From Bacteroidales bacterium (GTDB lineage: Bacteria > Bacteroidota > Bacteroidia > Bacteroidales > UBA7332), in assembly GCA_028687995.1 (NCBI GenBank), contig JAQTZA010000004.1, positions 1-64,000 on the forward strand: DNA of 64,000 nucleotides. The letters run 5' to 3'. Shown piece after piece: positions 8,229-16,751 of the stretch. Below the pieces are notes generated by a model. The model made no database searches and was not told the DNA's origin. It saw only the letters and a list, made by a program, of their open reading frames with translations. The translations under genes and the position numbers were made by a program. How positions within the stretch are numbered: the first letter of the stretch is position 1; every line of letters begins with the position of its first letter.

Positions 8229-9695
8229 TTATTTCATTGTCTGTATCAAACTATCGATACTCATGTTCTTTTTATTCAACGTATTTTCATCAATCGGATA
8301 ATAAGGATCAGTATGTCCATCTTTATAAAATTGATACGAATCGATTCTCATACCAATGTATGTGCGTAATTTCGTATTCCTAACTCTTACCTCCAGTGGC
8401 AAATCCAACTTCTGAATGGAATCTAATAATACATTGCATTTCGACCATCGATCAAGTCCTTTATCTAAATTTTTAACAATAGTCAACGAGTCTTGATTTT
8501 GGGAGCGATAAACCTCTAACGCTTCATTTTCTAGCCTAATAAACTCATTCATATAGACTTCGTATTTCGCAAAATCCTTTGGAAATTTCTGAAAGGCGAA
8601 TGATAATCCTGCAAAAATGAGAAGAGATGAAATAGTGAGCGTCAAAACCTTAAACTTCATGTTTGTCACCATTTTTAGAGAATAATAAGCGCCATAACCC
8701 AGCGCTATTCCGCTGATTAATCCACCAATGTGAGCCGCATTATCAGTATTTCCCTTCATTCCATAAACTAAGTTATAAAACACGAAAATACCGATACTAG
8801 TCAAGAAAACTTTTCTAGCCGTTTTGTCAATTAAGTTGGTGGTCAACATCGCCAAAAATAGACCATACATCCCAAAAATCGCACCCGATGCTCCCACGCA
8901 AACATTCATATCATGCCAAAAGAGACTTGTGGTACTTGCTACCAATCCTGTCAAGACATAAAAAGCAGCAAATCGCATGCGGCCAATGAGCGGTTCTAGT
9001 AAAACACCAATATAAAGCAGCGCATACATATTCATAAACAGATGTATGAATCCAGCATGAATAAAGGTACTGGTAAAAATCCGCCACCACTGACCACCAT
9101 CCACCGTCAACGGTTTGAAGTTTGCGCCCCATTCGATCAAAATCTGATTATCCGGAATAAAAAAGCCAGCACCGTTTATCAACATCAACAGAAACACCAG
9201 AATATTGATATTCATCAGAATTGGCGTAACATAAAACCCCTCCTTTGGCACAAAAATGGAAAAGAAATCCATTACTTTTTCCTTAGTGGTTTGTGGGGGC
9301 TGACTCAGTAAATCGGTCTCCTCTTCTACTTCGATAGTTGGAGCTAATTCCGCATATTTTTCATCGACTTGCTCTATGGGCGTTCGTTCAACTAAGTATT
9401 CTAGTTTTGCAATAAATCTGGCTGTATTTTTCTTATTTCTGCCCAAATCAAACAGTTCGGTACCGAGACTGACGCTTTTGACTTGCACAACTTGGTTCAC
9501 AACTTTTACCGTTATCTCATAATTTGAAGAAAACATCGAACTAGAGGTGTATGCAATTAAACCGCTAGAAGAAATATAACTAATTTTCCAGCCAAAATCA
9601 TTGATAGTTTCGGAACTTAAAGTAAGAAGCTGTTGTTGAGTCATTCCTTCGAATGATTTTTCTTGTTGAAATTTTGGAGTTAAACCGAATGCCAT
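8229..9695 (-). CDS. Rhomboid-family intramembrane serine protease
   Basis: A 488-residue inner-membrane protein. The rhomboid core shows HAGFIHLFMNMYALL (H218, N222), the catalytic serine motif GASGAIFG (Ser270) and the partner histidine in NAAHIGGL (His322). Rhomboids cleave transmembrane segments of substrate proteins. About 150 residues precede the first membrane helix and form a separate soluble domain. A C-terminal soluble tail of about 110 residues follows the last helix. Both extensions make it much longer than minimal rhomboids. A TACTTTTG box lies about 34 bp upstream. Confidence 0.92.
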   Translation of the reverse strand: MAFGLTPKFQQEKSFEGMTQQQLLTLSSETINDFGWKISYISSSGLIAYTSSSMFSSNYEITVKVVNQVVQVKSVSLGTELFDLGRNKKNTARFIAKLEYLVERTPIEQVDEKYAELAPTIEVEEETDLLSQPPQTTKEKVMDFFSIFVPKEGFYVTPILMNINILVFLLMLINGAGFFIPDNQILIEWGANFKPLTVDGGQWWRIFTSTFIHAGFIHLFMNMYALLYIGVLLEPLIGRMRFAAFYVLTGLVASTTSLFWHDMNVCVGASGAIFGMYGLFLAMLTTNLIDKTARKVFLTSIGIFVFYNLVYGMKGNTDNAAHIGGLISGIALGYGAYYSLKMVTNMKFKVLTLTISSLLIFAGLSFAFQKFPKDFAKYEVYMNEFIRLENEALEVYRSQNQDSLTIVKNLDKGLDRWSKCNVLLDSIQKLDLPLEVRVRNTKLRTYIGMRIDSYQFYKDGHTDPYYPIDENTLNKKNMSIDSLIQTMK

Positions 9696-9728
9696 AGTTA
9701 TAAATATTAGTCGTTTTTATCTTTCTCA

Positions 9729-9736
9729 CAAAAGTA
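9729..9736 (-). promoter_or_regulatory. -7 promoter box for the rhomboid gene
   Basis: TACTTTTG on the minus strand, 33 bp before the start codon, matches TAnnTTTG. No clear -33 element was found. Confidence 0.5.
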
Positions 9737-9854
9737 AATAAATTAATAACACACCATAATAACTTTGAAAAAATGAAGGAAGAATCATCAAAAGTTAAAG
9801 AAGATTTGAAAAGGTTATCACAATTTAAAACGTGAATTTAATTAAATTTTTATC

Positions 9855-9862
9855 TATATTTG
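9855..9862 (+). promoter_or_regulatory. -7 promoter box for the SemiSWEET gene
   Basis: TATATTTG matches TAnnTTTG and ends 17 bp before the start codon, giving a very short leader. Confidence 0.55.
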
Positions 9863-9879
9863 CATAAAATATAAAAACT

Positions 9880-10152
9880 ATGAATTTCGACATCACGATT
9901 ATCGGCTACATAGCAGGCTTCTGCACAGCCCTTGCACAGTTTCCTCAAGCATACAAAGTGATAAAAACGGGAGAAACTGCTGGCATCTCTATTACGATGT
10001 ATTCTATTATGACTTTGGGTATTTTCTTCTGGTTTCTCTACGGAGTTGTGATACCTGATATGCCTATGATTTTGGCAAACGGAATTTGTCTGTTGCCATC
10101 GCTCTATACGTTATACAAAACTATAATGAATTCAAGAAAAGAGGCGGTCTAA
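9880..10152 (+). CDS. SemiSWEET-type sugar transporter
   Basis: A 90-residue inner-membrane protein with three predicted transmembrane helices, the size of bacterial SemiSWEETs, which dimerise to form a sugar channel. The PQ motif is clear in QFPQAYKVIKTGETAGIS (about residues 20-37), and the second and third helices follow (MTLGIFFWFLYGV; MILANGICLLPSLYTLY). It is a single gene between its own promoter and a terminator hairpin shared with pepD. The sugar specificity is unknown. Confidence 0.9.
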   Translation: MNFDITIIGYIAGFCTALAQFPQAYKVIKTGETAGISITMYSIMTLGIFFWFLYGVVIPDMPMILANGICLLPSLYTLYKTIMNSRKEAV

Positions 10153-10166
10153 GCAAATATTATAGC

Positions 10167-10206
10167 AAAAAAATAGGGCAAATCTCCATCGAGGTCCGCC
10201 CTATTT
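10167..10206 (-). terminator. Terminator of pepD
   Basis: The arms AAATAGGGC (10171-10179) and GCCCTATTT (10198-10206) pair perfectly. On the minus strand the hairpin is followed by seven T residues. On the plus strand it sits just after the SemiSWEET gene and may also serve that gene. Confidence 0.8.
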
Positions 10207-10224
10207 CACATCTATAAACATTTT

Positions 10225-11682
10225 CTATTTTGTAGGAATATTCTCCAACACATACACCAGATAATCCCAGTATTTCTGAACTGAAGGTATATTCACTTTC
10301 TCATCGGGAGAATGAGGGAAACGAATAGTAGGGCCAAACGAAATCATATCCATACCCGGACAAGCTGCACCGATGATGCCACACTCTAAACCGGCGTGAA
10401 TCACATTCACTTTCGGTTGTACACCAAACAAGTTTTGATATCCCGTTTGCATCACCGCTAAAATCGGCGACTCCATATTTGGCTGCCAGCCAGGATAAGA
10501 ACCACTCAATTCAACTTTAGCACCGGCCAACGCAAATACGCTTTCGAGAGAAGAAGCCAACGACTCTTTCATTGTTTCTGCCGAGCTGCGAATCAGAATC
10601 TGAACCTTCGCCTCTCCCGCAATTGTTTGCACAATCGCCAGATTTGATGAAGTTTCCACCACGCCGGGTAGTGAAGTTATCATACGTGCAACGCCATTAC
10701 GAGCTCCTTCAATGGCATTAATCAAATCATCTTGAATCTCTTCGGGAATCAATGTCGAAGGCAATTCAGTCTCTTCCACTTTAAAGCTCAAGGTCGGCTC
10801 TTGCTCACTGTGCTCCCGTCTGAAAATCTCTTCGATTTCGACTACCGCCTCTATAAAATCGTTTTTCAATTGATGCGGAATGGTCACCACCGCAAACGCC
10901 TCACGAGGAATCGCATTACGCAATGTACCCCCCGAAACCCAAGCCAGACGTGCTTCAAACTCTGCTACGGCAATTTTCAAAAAGCGGAAAAGTAATTTAT
11001 TGGCATTACCTCGTCCCAAGTGAATATCAACACCCGAATGACCACCTTTCAATCCAGTCAGATTGAGCTTCATAGCAATGTCTCCTTCAGGAATTCCTAC
11101 CACATCTTTGTATCTGAATGTGGCTGTTAGATCAATTCCACCAGCGCAACCGACAAAGAGTTCGCCTTCATCTTCCGAGTCTGTATTTACAAGAATATCA
11201 GCAGTTAATGCCCCGGGCTTCAATCCAAATGCACCAAACATACCAGTCTCTTCATCAGAAGTAATAAGTGCTTCGAGTGGCCCGTGTTTGAGGGTTTTTG
11301 ATTGCATGACCGCCAAAATAGAAGACAAACCGATGCCATTATCGGAACCTAATGTCGTATTGGTAGCCTTCACCCAATCACCATCTACATACACTTTCAA
11401 AGGGTCTTTGGTGAAATCGTGCACTGTGTCAGAATTTTTTTGTGGCACCATATCAAGGTGTGCCTGCAGAACTACCTTCTTAAGATTCTCAAGTCCGGGA
11501 GTTGCCGGTTTCTTCATGATAACGTTACCCGCTTCATCTACATAAGTCTCCAAACCAAGATTTTTTCCAAAATCGAATACATATTTGGTAATTTGCTCTA
11601 GGTGATGCGATGGTCGTGGAATTTGTGTAATGTCGTTGAAAATTGTCCACAATTCGGTGGGATTTAAATCTGCTACTCTCAT
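10225..11682 (-). CDS. pepD: Aminoacyl-histidine dipeptidase (M20 metallopeptidase)
   Basis: A 485-residue cytosolic metallodipeptidase of the PepD type, cleaving Xaa-His and related dipeptides. Metal-ligand and catalytic motifs are in place: AHLDMVPQK (about residue 79), LGSDNGIG, TSDEETGMFGAFGL, NTDSEDEGELFVGCAGG and HAGLECGIIGA near the C-terminus. A lid/dimerisation domain lies between them (GLKGGHSGVDIHLGRGNANK). Length is normal for the family. It is a single gene with its own terminator. Confidence 0.95.
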   Translation of the reverse strand: MRVADLNPTELWTIFNDITQIPRPSHHLEQITKYVFDFGKNLGLETYVDEAGNVIMKKPATPGLENLKKVVLQAHLDMVPQKNSDTVHDFTKDPLKVYVDGDWVKATNTTLGSDNGIGLSSILAVMQSKTLKHGPLEALITSDEETGMFGAFGLKPGALTADILVNTDSEDEGELFVGCAGGIDLTATFRYKDVVGIPEGDIAMKLNLTGLKGGHSGVDIHLGRGNANKLLFRFLKIAVAEFEARLAWVSGGTLRNAIPREAFAVVTIPHQLKNDFIEAVVEIEEIFRREHSEQEPTLSFKVEETELPSTLIPEEIQDDLINAIEGARNGVARMITSLPGVVETSSNLAIVQTIAGEAKVQILIRSSAETMKESLASSLESVFALAGAKVELSGSYPGWQPNMESPILAVMQTGYQNLFGVQPKVNVIHAGLECGIIGAACPGMDMISFGPTIRFPHSPDEKVNIPSVQKYWDYLVYVLENIPTK

Positions 11683-11738
11683 ATCTCTCTGTTTAAATTC
11701 TATACTATTTTAATTTTAGGGATGCTAATATACACATT

Positions 11739-12728
11739 TTAGGTTACCAATCTATCTTTTTCAGATGTTCCCGTCACAAAAAATGCAAAAACGCCTACCG
11801 CAGCATTCTCTAACACCTGAAGTGTGTGCACAATCAATGCAAATGCAGCCGCTTCTGTTGCTCCAATTCCGTAAAAAACAAGGGTAGAAATCACCATCAA
11901 ATGCCATGGGCCAATTCCGCCTTGCACCGGAAGTCCAAAAGCAATCGTTCCCATCACAAACACAGACATACAGATGCTCAGCCCAAGATTTTCCGTGAAA
12001 TTAAAGGCAAAAAAACAGACATATAATTGAGCGAAATAGGCAGTCCACAACAAAGCTGTCCAAAAGAGAAACTCTCTTTTGTGAGGCAAAACAATCAACG
12101 TTTTCACGCCTATCCACATTTCGTGCATCAACGATTTTAGTTTAATCATCCACTTCGAATGTTCGATTTTTCTATAAAAATAGGTAACGGCCACAAATGC
12201 AATTGCCGAACCAAGATAGAGCACATTCACATCTAATTTGAAAGGAATATGAACGGGAATAGCGATGTGATTTTCGATAAAATCAGCAAATACCAAAGGC
12301 ATTGTAAAAAAGCCGACACATATCATAAGTCCAACAATAGCAACATCCACCAATCGCTCTGAAAGCATTGTACCCAATACTTTAGTGATGGGTAAATCCT
12401 CTTTTTTAGCTACGTACACACAGCGCCATACCTCTCCTAATCTTGGGAAAACCAGATTCGCACCATAGTTTATAAACACTGCATTTGTAAGCGTATAGAT
12501 AGTAGGTTTCACCCCTAACAATCTTACCAACATACGCCAACGAATGGCTCTCAATACATGACTAATTATTCCGATAACGGCTGAAACCAGTAGCCATGAA
12601 AATGAGACACCATCTTCCAGAATTATTAAAATTTTACTGAAATCCATCTTGCGATAAACCCACCAAAAGATGACCACACCCAATGCGAGTGGCAAAACTA
12701 TGCGTAATATCTCTTTTAATTGTTTCAT
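11739..12728 (-). CDS. LPG-synthetase-TM-type membrane protein (flippase-like)
   Basis: A 329-residue integral membrane protein with about eight hydrophobic segments and the family hallmarks RAIRWRMLVRLLG and FPRLGEVWRCVYVAKKE. It resembles the membrane domain of lysylphosphatidylglycerol synthetases (UPF0104/YbhN type). That domain is thought to move lipids across the membrane. No synthetase domain is attached. The substrate is unknown. It starts about 120 bp from the divergent ksgA gene. Confidence 0.8.
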   Translation of the reverse strand: MKQLKEILRIVLPLALGVVIFWWVYRKMDFSKILIILEDGVSFSWLLVSAVIGIISHVLRAIRWRMLVRLLGVKPTIYTLTNAVFINYGANLVFPRLGEVWRCVYVAKKEDLPITKVLGTMLSERLVDVAIVGLMICVGFFTMPLVFADFIENHIAIPVHIPFKLDVNVLYLGSAIAFVAVTYFYRKIEHSKWMIKLKSLMHEMWIGVKTLIVLPHKREFLFWTALLWTAYFAQLYVCFFAFNFTENLGLSICMSVFVMGTIAFGLPVQGGIGPWHLMVISTLVFYGIGATEAAAFALIVHTLQVLENAAVGVFAFFVTGTSEKDRLVT

Positions 12729-12851
12729 GATTCTATCAACAAATGCCGAATATATGCGGTTTGTAATATTATTTTGTGTTATTTTGCAAAGTTAATATTT
12801 CGGGTGGAATCACCTCATTCGAAATCATAAAAGATTGAAACAACCAAATGA

Positions 12852-13640
12852 ATGTATAACGTCCGCCCAAAAAAGTTTTTAGGTCAGCATTTTCTGAAAG
12901 ATTTATCCATTGCTGATCGCATTGCCGAGACTCTCTCCGAATTCAAACAATATCCCACTTTAGAAATTGGACCAGGAATGGGTGTTCTTACGAACTTCCT
13001 ATTAGCCCGTGAACATGACCTCACCGTCGTAGAAATTGACCGCGAATCGGTACCATATCTTCAGGAACATTTTCCACAATTGGATGGTAAAATTATTGAA
13101 GCTGATTTCCTGAAAATGGATTTGGATAAACTTTTCGAAGGTCCGTTTTGCATTATCGGAAACTATCCTTACAATATTTCGAGTCAAATATTCTTCAAAG
13201 TCATCGACTACAAAGACAAAATACCTTGCTGCAGTGGGATGATTCAAAAAGAGGTAGCCGAACGAATGGCTGCCGGACCAGGAAGCAAGACCTATGGCAT
13301 TCTCAGCGTACTGATGCAAGCGTGGTACAACATCGAATATCTTTTCACTGTTTCGGAACATGTGTTCGATCCACCACCTAAAGTAAAATCGGCTGTTATC
13401 AGAATGACTCGCAACGAAGTCACCCATTTGGAGTGCGACGAGAAACTATTCAAAACTGTCGTAAAAACAGCCTTTAATCAACGCCGTAAAACGATGCGCA
13501 ACTCGCTAAAACCGCTATTGGGGAAAGATTGTGAAATCTATCCTTTGCCCATTTTCGACTTACGACCAGAACAGCTTTCTGTCGCTCAATTCATCGACTT
13601 AACGATAATGATAGACAAAGAGTTGAAATCCAGAACATAA
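12852..13640 (+). CDS. rsmA: 16S rRNA dimethyladenosine transferase
   Basis: A 262-residue SAM-dependent methyltransferase (KsgA/RsmA) that dimethylates two adjacent adenines near the 3' end of 16S rRNA. Motifs: KKFLGQHFLKD at the N-terminus, LEIGPGMGVLT (SAM site, about residues 37-47), and the catalytic NYPYNISSQI (about 105-114). The C-terminal region FNQRRKTMRNSL is also typical. The ATG at 12852 is used; an overlapping ATG at 12848 is out of frame. A strong terminator follows. Confidence 0.95.
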   Translation: MYNVRPKKFLGQHFLKDLSIADRIAETLSEFKQYPTLEIGPGMGVLTNFLLAREHDLTVVEIDRESVPYLQEHFPQLDGKIIEADFLKMDLDKLFEGPFCIIGNYPYNISSQIFFKVIDYKDKIPCCSGMIQKEVAERMAAGPGSKTYGILSVLMQAWYNIEYLFTVSEHVFDPPPKVKSAVIRMTRNEVTHLECDEKLFKTVVKTAFNQRRKTMRNSLKPLLGKDCEIYPLPIFDLRPEQLSVAQFIDLTIMIDKELKSRT

Positions 13641-13647
13641 TTTAAAT

Positions 13648-13705
13648 CTTAACCCGCTGCAAATCGTAAAAAAACGAAGAAACAGCAGCAAGTTAAGTTT
13701 TTTTT
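13648..13705 (+). terminator. Terminator of rsmA
   Basis: CTTAAC and GCTGC (13648-13660) pair with GCAGC and GTTAAG (13685-13697) across a 2-nt internal loop, and eight T residues follow. It separates rsmA from the DUF349 gene. Confidence 0.82.
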
Positions 13706-13756
13706 ACTTTATTTTGTATTCACTTATTTTATTGCATTTACAAAAATTATTATCAC

Positions 13757-15457
13757 ATGAAAGAGGAAATTATCGAGAAGCTAAAACAGCTAATCGAACT
13801 ACCGGTGGAGGAGGCGAAAGACTCTGTGGAAGAACTGAAACAATCGTTTTACAAACTGCGCAAGCAAGAAGTTGAAGAAGCGCGCAAACTTTTTGTAGAA
13901 GGAGGTGGAGTGGAAGAAGAATTTACGGCTCCAGCAGACGAAACCGAAGAGATTATCAAAACCCTTTTATCCTCTTTCAAAGAGAAAAAAGCCAGCGCTA
14001 TTGCTGAACAACAAAAGCTTCGGGAGAAAAACCTAAAAGAAAAACTGCAAATTATTGAGGAGATCAAAGCTCTTTGTGAAAAGGCAGACGAAGTAGGAAA
14101 ACGCTACCCTGAATTTCAACAACTACAACAACGATTCAAAGAGATAATACTGATTCCGCAAACTCAAGTGAACGAGGTTTGGAAAAACTACCAACTTCAG
14201 GTAGAAAATTTCTACGAATTGCTAAAGATAAATAAAGAACTTCGCGACTACGATTTCAAGAAAAACTTCGAGCATAAACATGCACTGTGTGAAGTGGCAG
14301 AAAAGTTGGCAGTTGAAAAAGATATTATTTCGGCTTTCCATCAATTGCAAAAACTGCACGACGAATGGCGCGAAATAGGCCCTGTATCGAAAGAGCACCG
14401 AGACGAATTGTGGAACCGTTTCAAGGATGCATCAACTGTAATCAACAAAGCGCACCAACAGCACTTCGATGTGCTGCGCGAAAAAGAGCAAGTGAATGAG
14501 CAAGAGAAAACGGCTCTTTGCGAATGGGTGGATGCCATTGTTCTCGAGGAGTTGACCTCATTTACCAAATGGGAAGATAAGACAAAAGAGCTACTTGAGG
14601 TTCAAGAAAAGTGGAAACAGGTCGGTTTTGCGCCAAAAAAGGTGAACAGCGAACTGTTTGATCGCTTCCGCAAAGGGTGCAACCGCTTTTTTGATGCTAA
14701 ATCAGACTATTTCAAAGTAGTAAAAGACGAGATGAATCTCAATCTCGAGAAGAAAAAAGCACTTTGCGAGAAAGCCGAAGCCTTGAAAGAGAGTAACGAC
14801 TGGAAAAAAGCTTCTGATGCTTTGGTCGAAATTCAAAAAGAGTGGAAGACCATCGGTCCCGTTTCAAAAAAACATTCAGATCTCATCTGGAAACGTTTCA
14901 TCGCAGCTTGCGACTTTTTCTTTGAGCAAAAAAACAAACACTTCTCTGCCAGTAAAGTATCCGAACAAGAGAATTTGAGCAAGAAAAAAGAGCTAATTGC
15001 CAAACTCGATGCCATCGATGAAAAAATGGAGAGTGGCGAAGCATCGAAACTGGTGCGCGAATTGATGAACGAATTCAATGCTTTAGGTCATGTTCCATTC
15101 AAAGAGAAAGATAAAATATATACTGCGTTTCATGAGGCGGTCGATAAACAATTTGCCCGATTGAATATGCAAGAATCGAAAAATCGCATTCAATCTTTCA
15201 AATCAAACATCAGCAACATCGCAGATAATGAGAACGCACAATCAAAACTCTATCGCGAACGCGACAAACTGGTGCGCACTTACGAAAGCATCAAATCGGA
15301 ACTCAAGACATACGAAAATAACATTGGATTTTTCACATCGTCCTCTAAATCAGGTGGCGGAATGCTTAAAGAGATGGAGAAAAAGATACAAAAACTAAAA
15401 GACGATATGGAAGTAATTGCCGAGAAAGTGGCAATCATCGATCAAAGTATGAAGTAA
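13757..15457 (+). CDS. DUF349-repeat coiled-coil protein
   Basis: A 566-residue, highly charged, mostly helical protein with no signal peptide. It carries about five copies of the DUF349 repeat. They are recognised by the recurring pattern EW(K/R)xIGPVSKxHxDxxWxRF, for example near residues 208-225, 285-305 and 360-380. The family is common in Bacteroidota and Actinobacteria and its function is not established. The C-terminus is a long coiled coil (KLKDDMEVIAEKVAIIDQSM). It is flanked by terminators and appears monocistronic. Confidence 0.85.
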   Translation: MKEEIIEKLKQLIELPVEEAKDSVEELKQSFYKLRKQEVEEARKLFVEGGGVEEEFTAPADETEEIIKTLLSSFKEKKASAIAEQQKLREKNLKEKLQIIEEIKALCEKADEVGKRYPEFQQLQQRFKEIILIPQTQVNEVWKNYQLQVENFYELLKINKELRDYDFKKNFEHKHALCEVAEKLAVEKDIISAFHQLQKLHDEWREIGPVSKEHRDELWNRFKDASTVINKAHQQHFDVLREKEQVNEQEKTALCEWVDAIVLEELTSFTKWEDKTKELLEVQEKWKQVGFAPKKVNSELFDRFRKGCNRFFDAKSDYFKVVKDEMNLNLEKKKALCEKAEALKESNDWKKASDALVEIQKEWKTIGPVSKKHSDLIWKRFIAACDFFFEQKNKHFSASKVSEQENLSKKKELIAKLDAIDEKMESGEASKLVRELMNEFNALGHVPFKEKDKIYTAFHEAVDKQFARLNMQESKNRIQSFKSNISNIADNENAQSKLYRERDKLVRTYESIKSELKTYENNIGFFTSSSKSGGGMLKEMEKKIQKLKDDMEVIAEKVAIIDQSMK

Positions 15458-15484
15458 TATACTAAAAAATATCAGGTAATCTAA

Positions 15485-15514
15485 CAGCCGTAAAGATCGA
15501 TATCTTTGCGGCTG
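15485..15514. terminator. Hairpin between convergent DUF349 and nspC genes
   Basis: CAGCCGTAAAGAT and ATCTTTGCGGCTG pair with one G-T wobble around a 4-nt loop. There is no proper T-run on either strand, so it may be an attenuating hairpin rather than a full terminator. Confidence 0.45.
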
Positions 15515-15534
15515 CTTGATTTATAAGAATCCTC

Positions 15535-16665
15535 TCAGCACATCCTCCCTTTATAATCTTCGTAGCCAAACTCGCGGTAAATCAGCAACTCGTTTTTCAT
15601 CGTCCACAGTGCCAGTGCTGGGTGTGGAATGCCGTTGAACATATTGGTTTTCACCACGGTATAATGAATCATATCTTCGAAAATCAGTTTTTCACCAATC
15701 TGTAGCTCGTGGTCGAACGACCAATCACCCATAAAATCACCACTCAAACAGGAGTTACCACCCAATCTGTACGTTGGTTTGCCTTCAATCGGGTCAGTTG
15801 CGTTGCGAATCGCCGGTTTATAGGGCATTTCGAGGCAGTCGGGCATGTGGCAGGTAAAAGACACATCGAGAATGGCGGTCTTCACACGGCTGTTTTCTAC
15901 AATATCGACTATCGATGCCACGAGCGAACCGGTTTGCCACAAGAAAGCACTGCCCGGTTCAAGAATCAGCTTTAGGTTTGGATATCTCGCATTGAAGGAT
16001 TTGAGCAGCATCACCAAATGCTCGGTGTTGTAGCCTTTTTTTGTCATCAGATGCCCGCCACCCATGTTTAGCCACTTCAATCTAGGCAAGTATTTTCCAA
16101 ACTTTTGCTCCACTTGCACCAGCGTTTTTTCTAAATCGAACGAAGTCGATTCGCACAACGTATGGAAATGAAATCCTTCAATTCCTTCCGGCAGTTCATC
16201 GGGCAAATAAGCCGCTGCCACACCCAAACGTGAACCCGGTGCACAAGGATTGTACAGATCTGTCTCCACCGATGAATATTCAGGATTGATACGCACTCCG
16301 CAAGACACGTTGCCTTTCGCTAACGGATAGAATCGTTCGAACTGCGCCAACGAATTGAAGGTGATGTGCGAACTATATTTCATGATGGTTGGGAAATCTT
16401 TCTCGGTATAAGCCGGCGAGAACGTGTGCGCCTTGCTGCCCATCTCCTCAAAAGCCAATTGTGCCTCCAGCGGTGAACTTGCAGTAGAATACGGAATATA
16501 TTCGCGAATAATCGGGAACGCTTTCCACATCGCAAAAGCTTTGAAAGCTAGAATAATATCGACTCCCGCAGCATCTTTCACTCCTTTGATTAAAGTGAGA
16601 TTCTTGCGCAAAAGCTCCTCTTCGAGCACATAGCACGGCGATGGTATTTGGTTGATGTCTATCAT
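15535..16665 (-). CDS. nspC: Carboxynorspermidine decarboxylase
   Basis: A 376-residue PLP enzyme of the alanine-racemase fold, decarboxylating carboxy(nor)spermidine in the alternative spermidine pathway. The PLP lysine is in DIILAFKAFAMWK (about residues 36-48). Further hallmarks are FHFHTLCES, LNMGGGHLMT and the C-terminal CLSGDFMGDWSF active-site cysteine region. The partner carboxynorspermidine dehydrogenase is not in this window. It precedes nothing obvious on the same strand and lies 86 bp downstream of the helicase gene. Confidence 0.92.
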   Translation of the reverse strand: MIDINQIPSPCYVLEEELLRKNLTLIKGVKDAAGVDIILAFKAFAMWKAFPIIREYIPYSTASSPLEAQLAFEEMGSKAHTFSPAYTEKDFPTIMKYSSHITFNSLAQFERFYPLAKGNVSCGVRINPEYSSVETDLYNPCAPGSRLGVAAAYLPDELPEGIEGFHFHTLCESTSFDLEKTLVQVEQKFGKYLPRLKWLNMGGGHLMTKKGYNTEHLVMLLKSFNARYPNLKLILEPGSAFLWQTGSLVASIVDIVENSRVKTAILDVSFTCHMPDCLEMPYKPAIRNATDPIEGKPTYRLGGNSCLSGDFMGDWSFDHELQIGEKLIFEDMIHYTVVKTNMFNGIPHPALALWTMKNELLIYREFGYEDYKGRMC

Positions 16666-16703
16666 TGAAAAAGTTATATGTTATTTCAATTTATTGAACT
16701 TTT

Positions 16704-16743
16704 AAGCCCCTCCTTCCCGCAAGCGGGACAAGTCTCCGGGCTT
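16704..16743. repeat. Nested hairpin repeat in the helicase-nspC gap
   Basis: CCCGCAAGCGGG forms an inner hairpin, and AAGCCC (16704-16709) with GGGCTT (16738-16743) forms an outer one. The GC-rich composition contrasts with the AT-rich surroundings. The sequence resembles, in style, the other GC-rich intergenic repeats at 35298-35412 and 52141-52170. Confidence 0.5.
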
Positions 16744-16751
16744 TGGGAGGT

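Noticed and set aside
11063..11545. 160-residue open frame on the plus strand inside pepD
   Set aside because: It lies entirely antisense to a clear, full-length peptidase gene and its translation has no recognisable domain.
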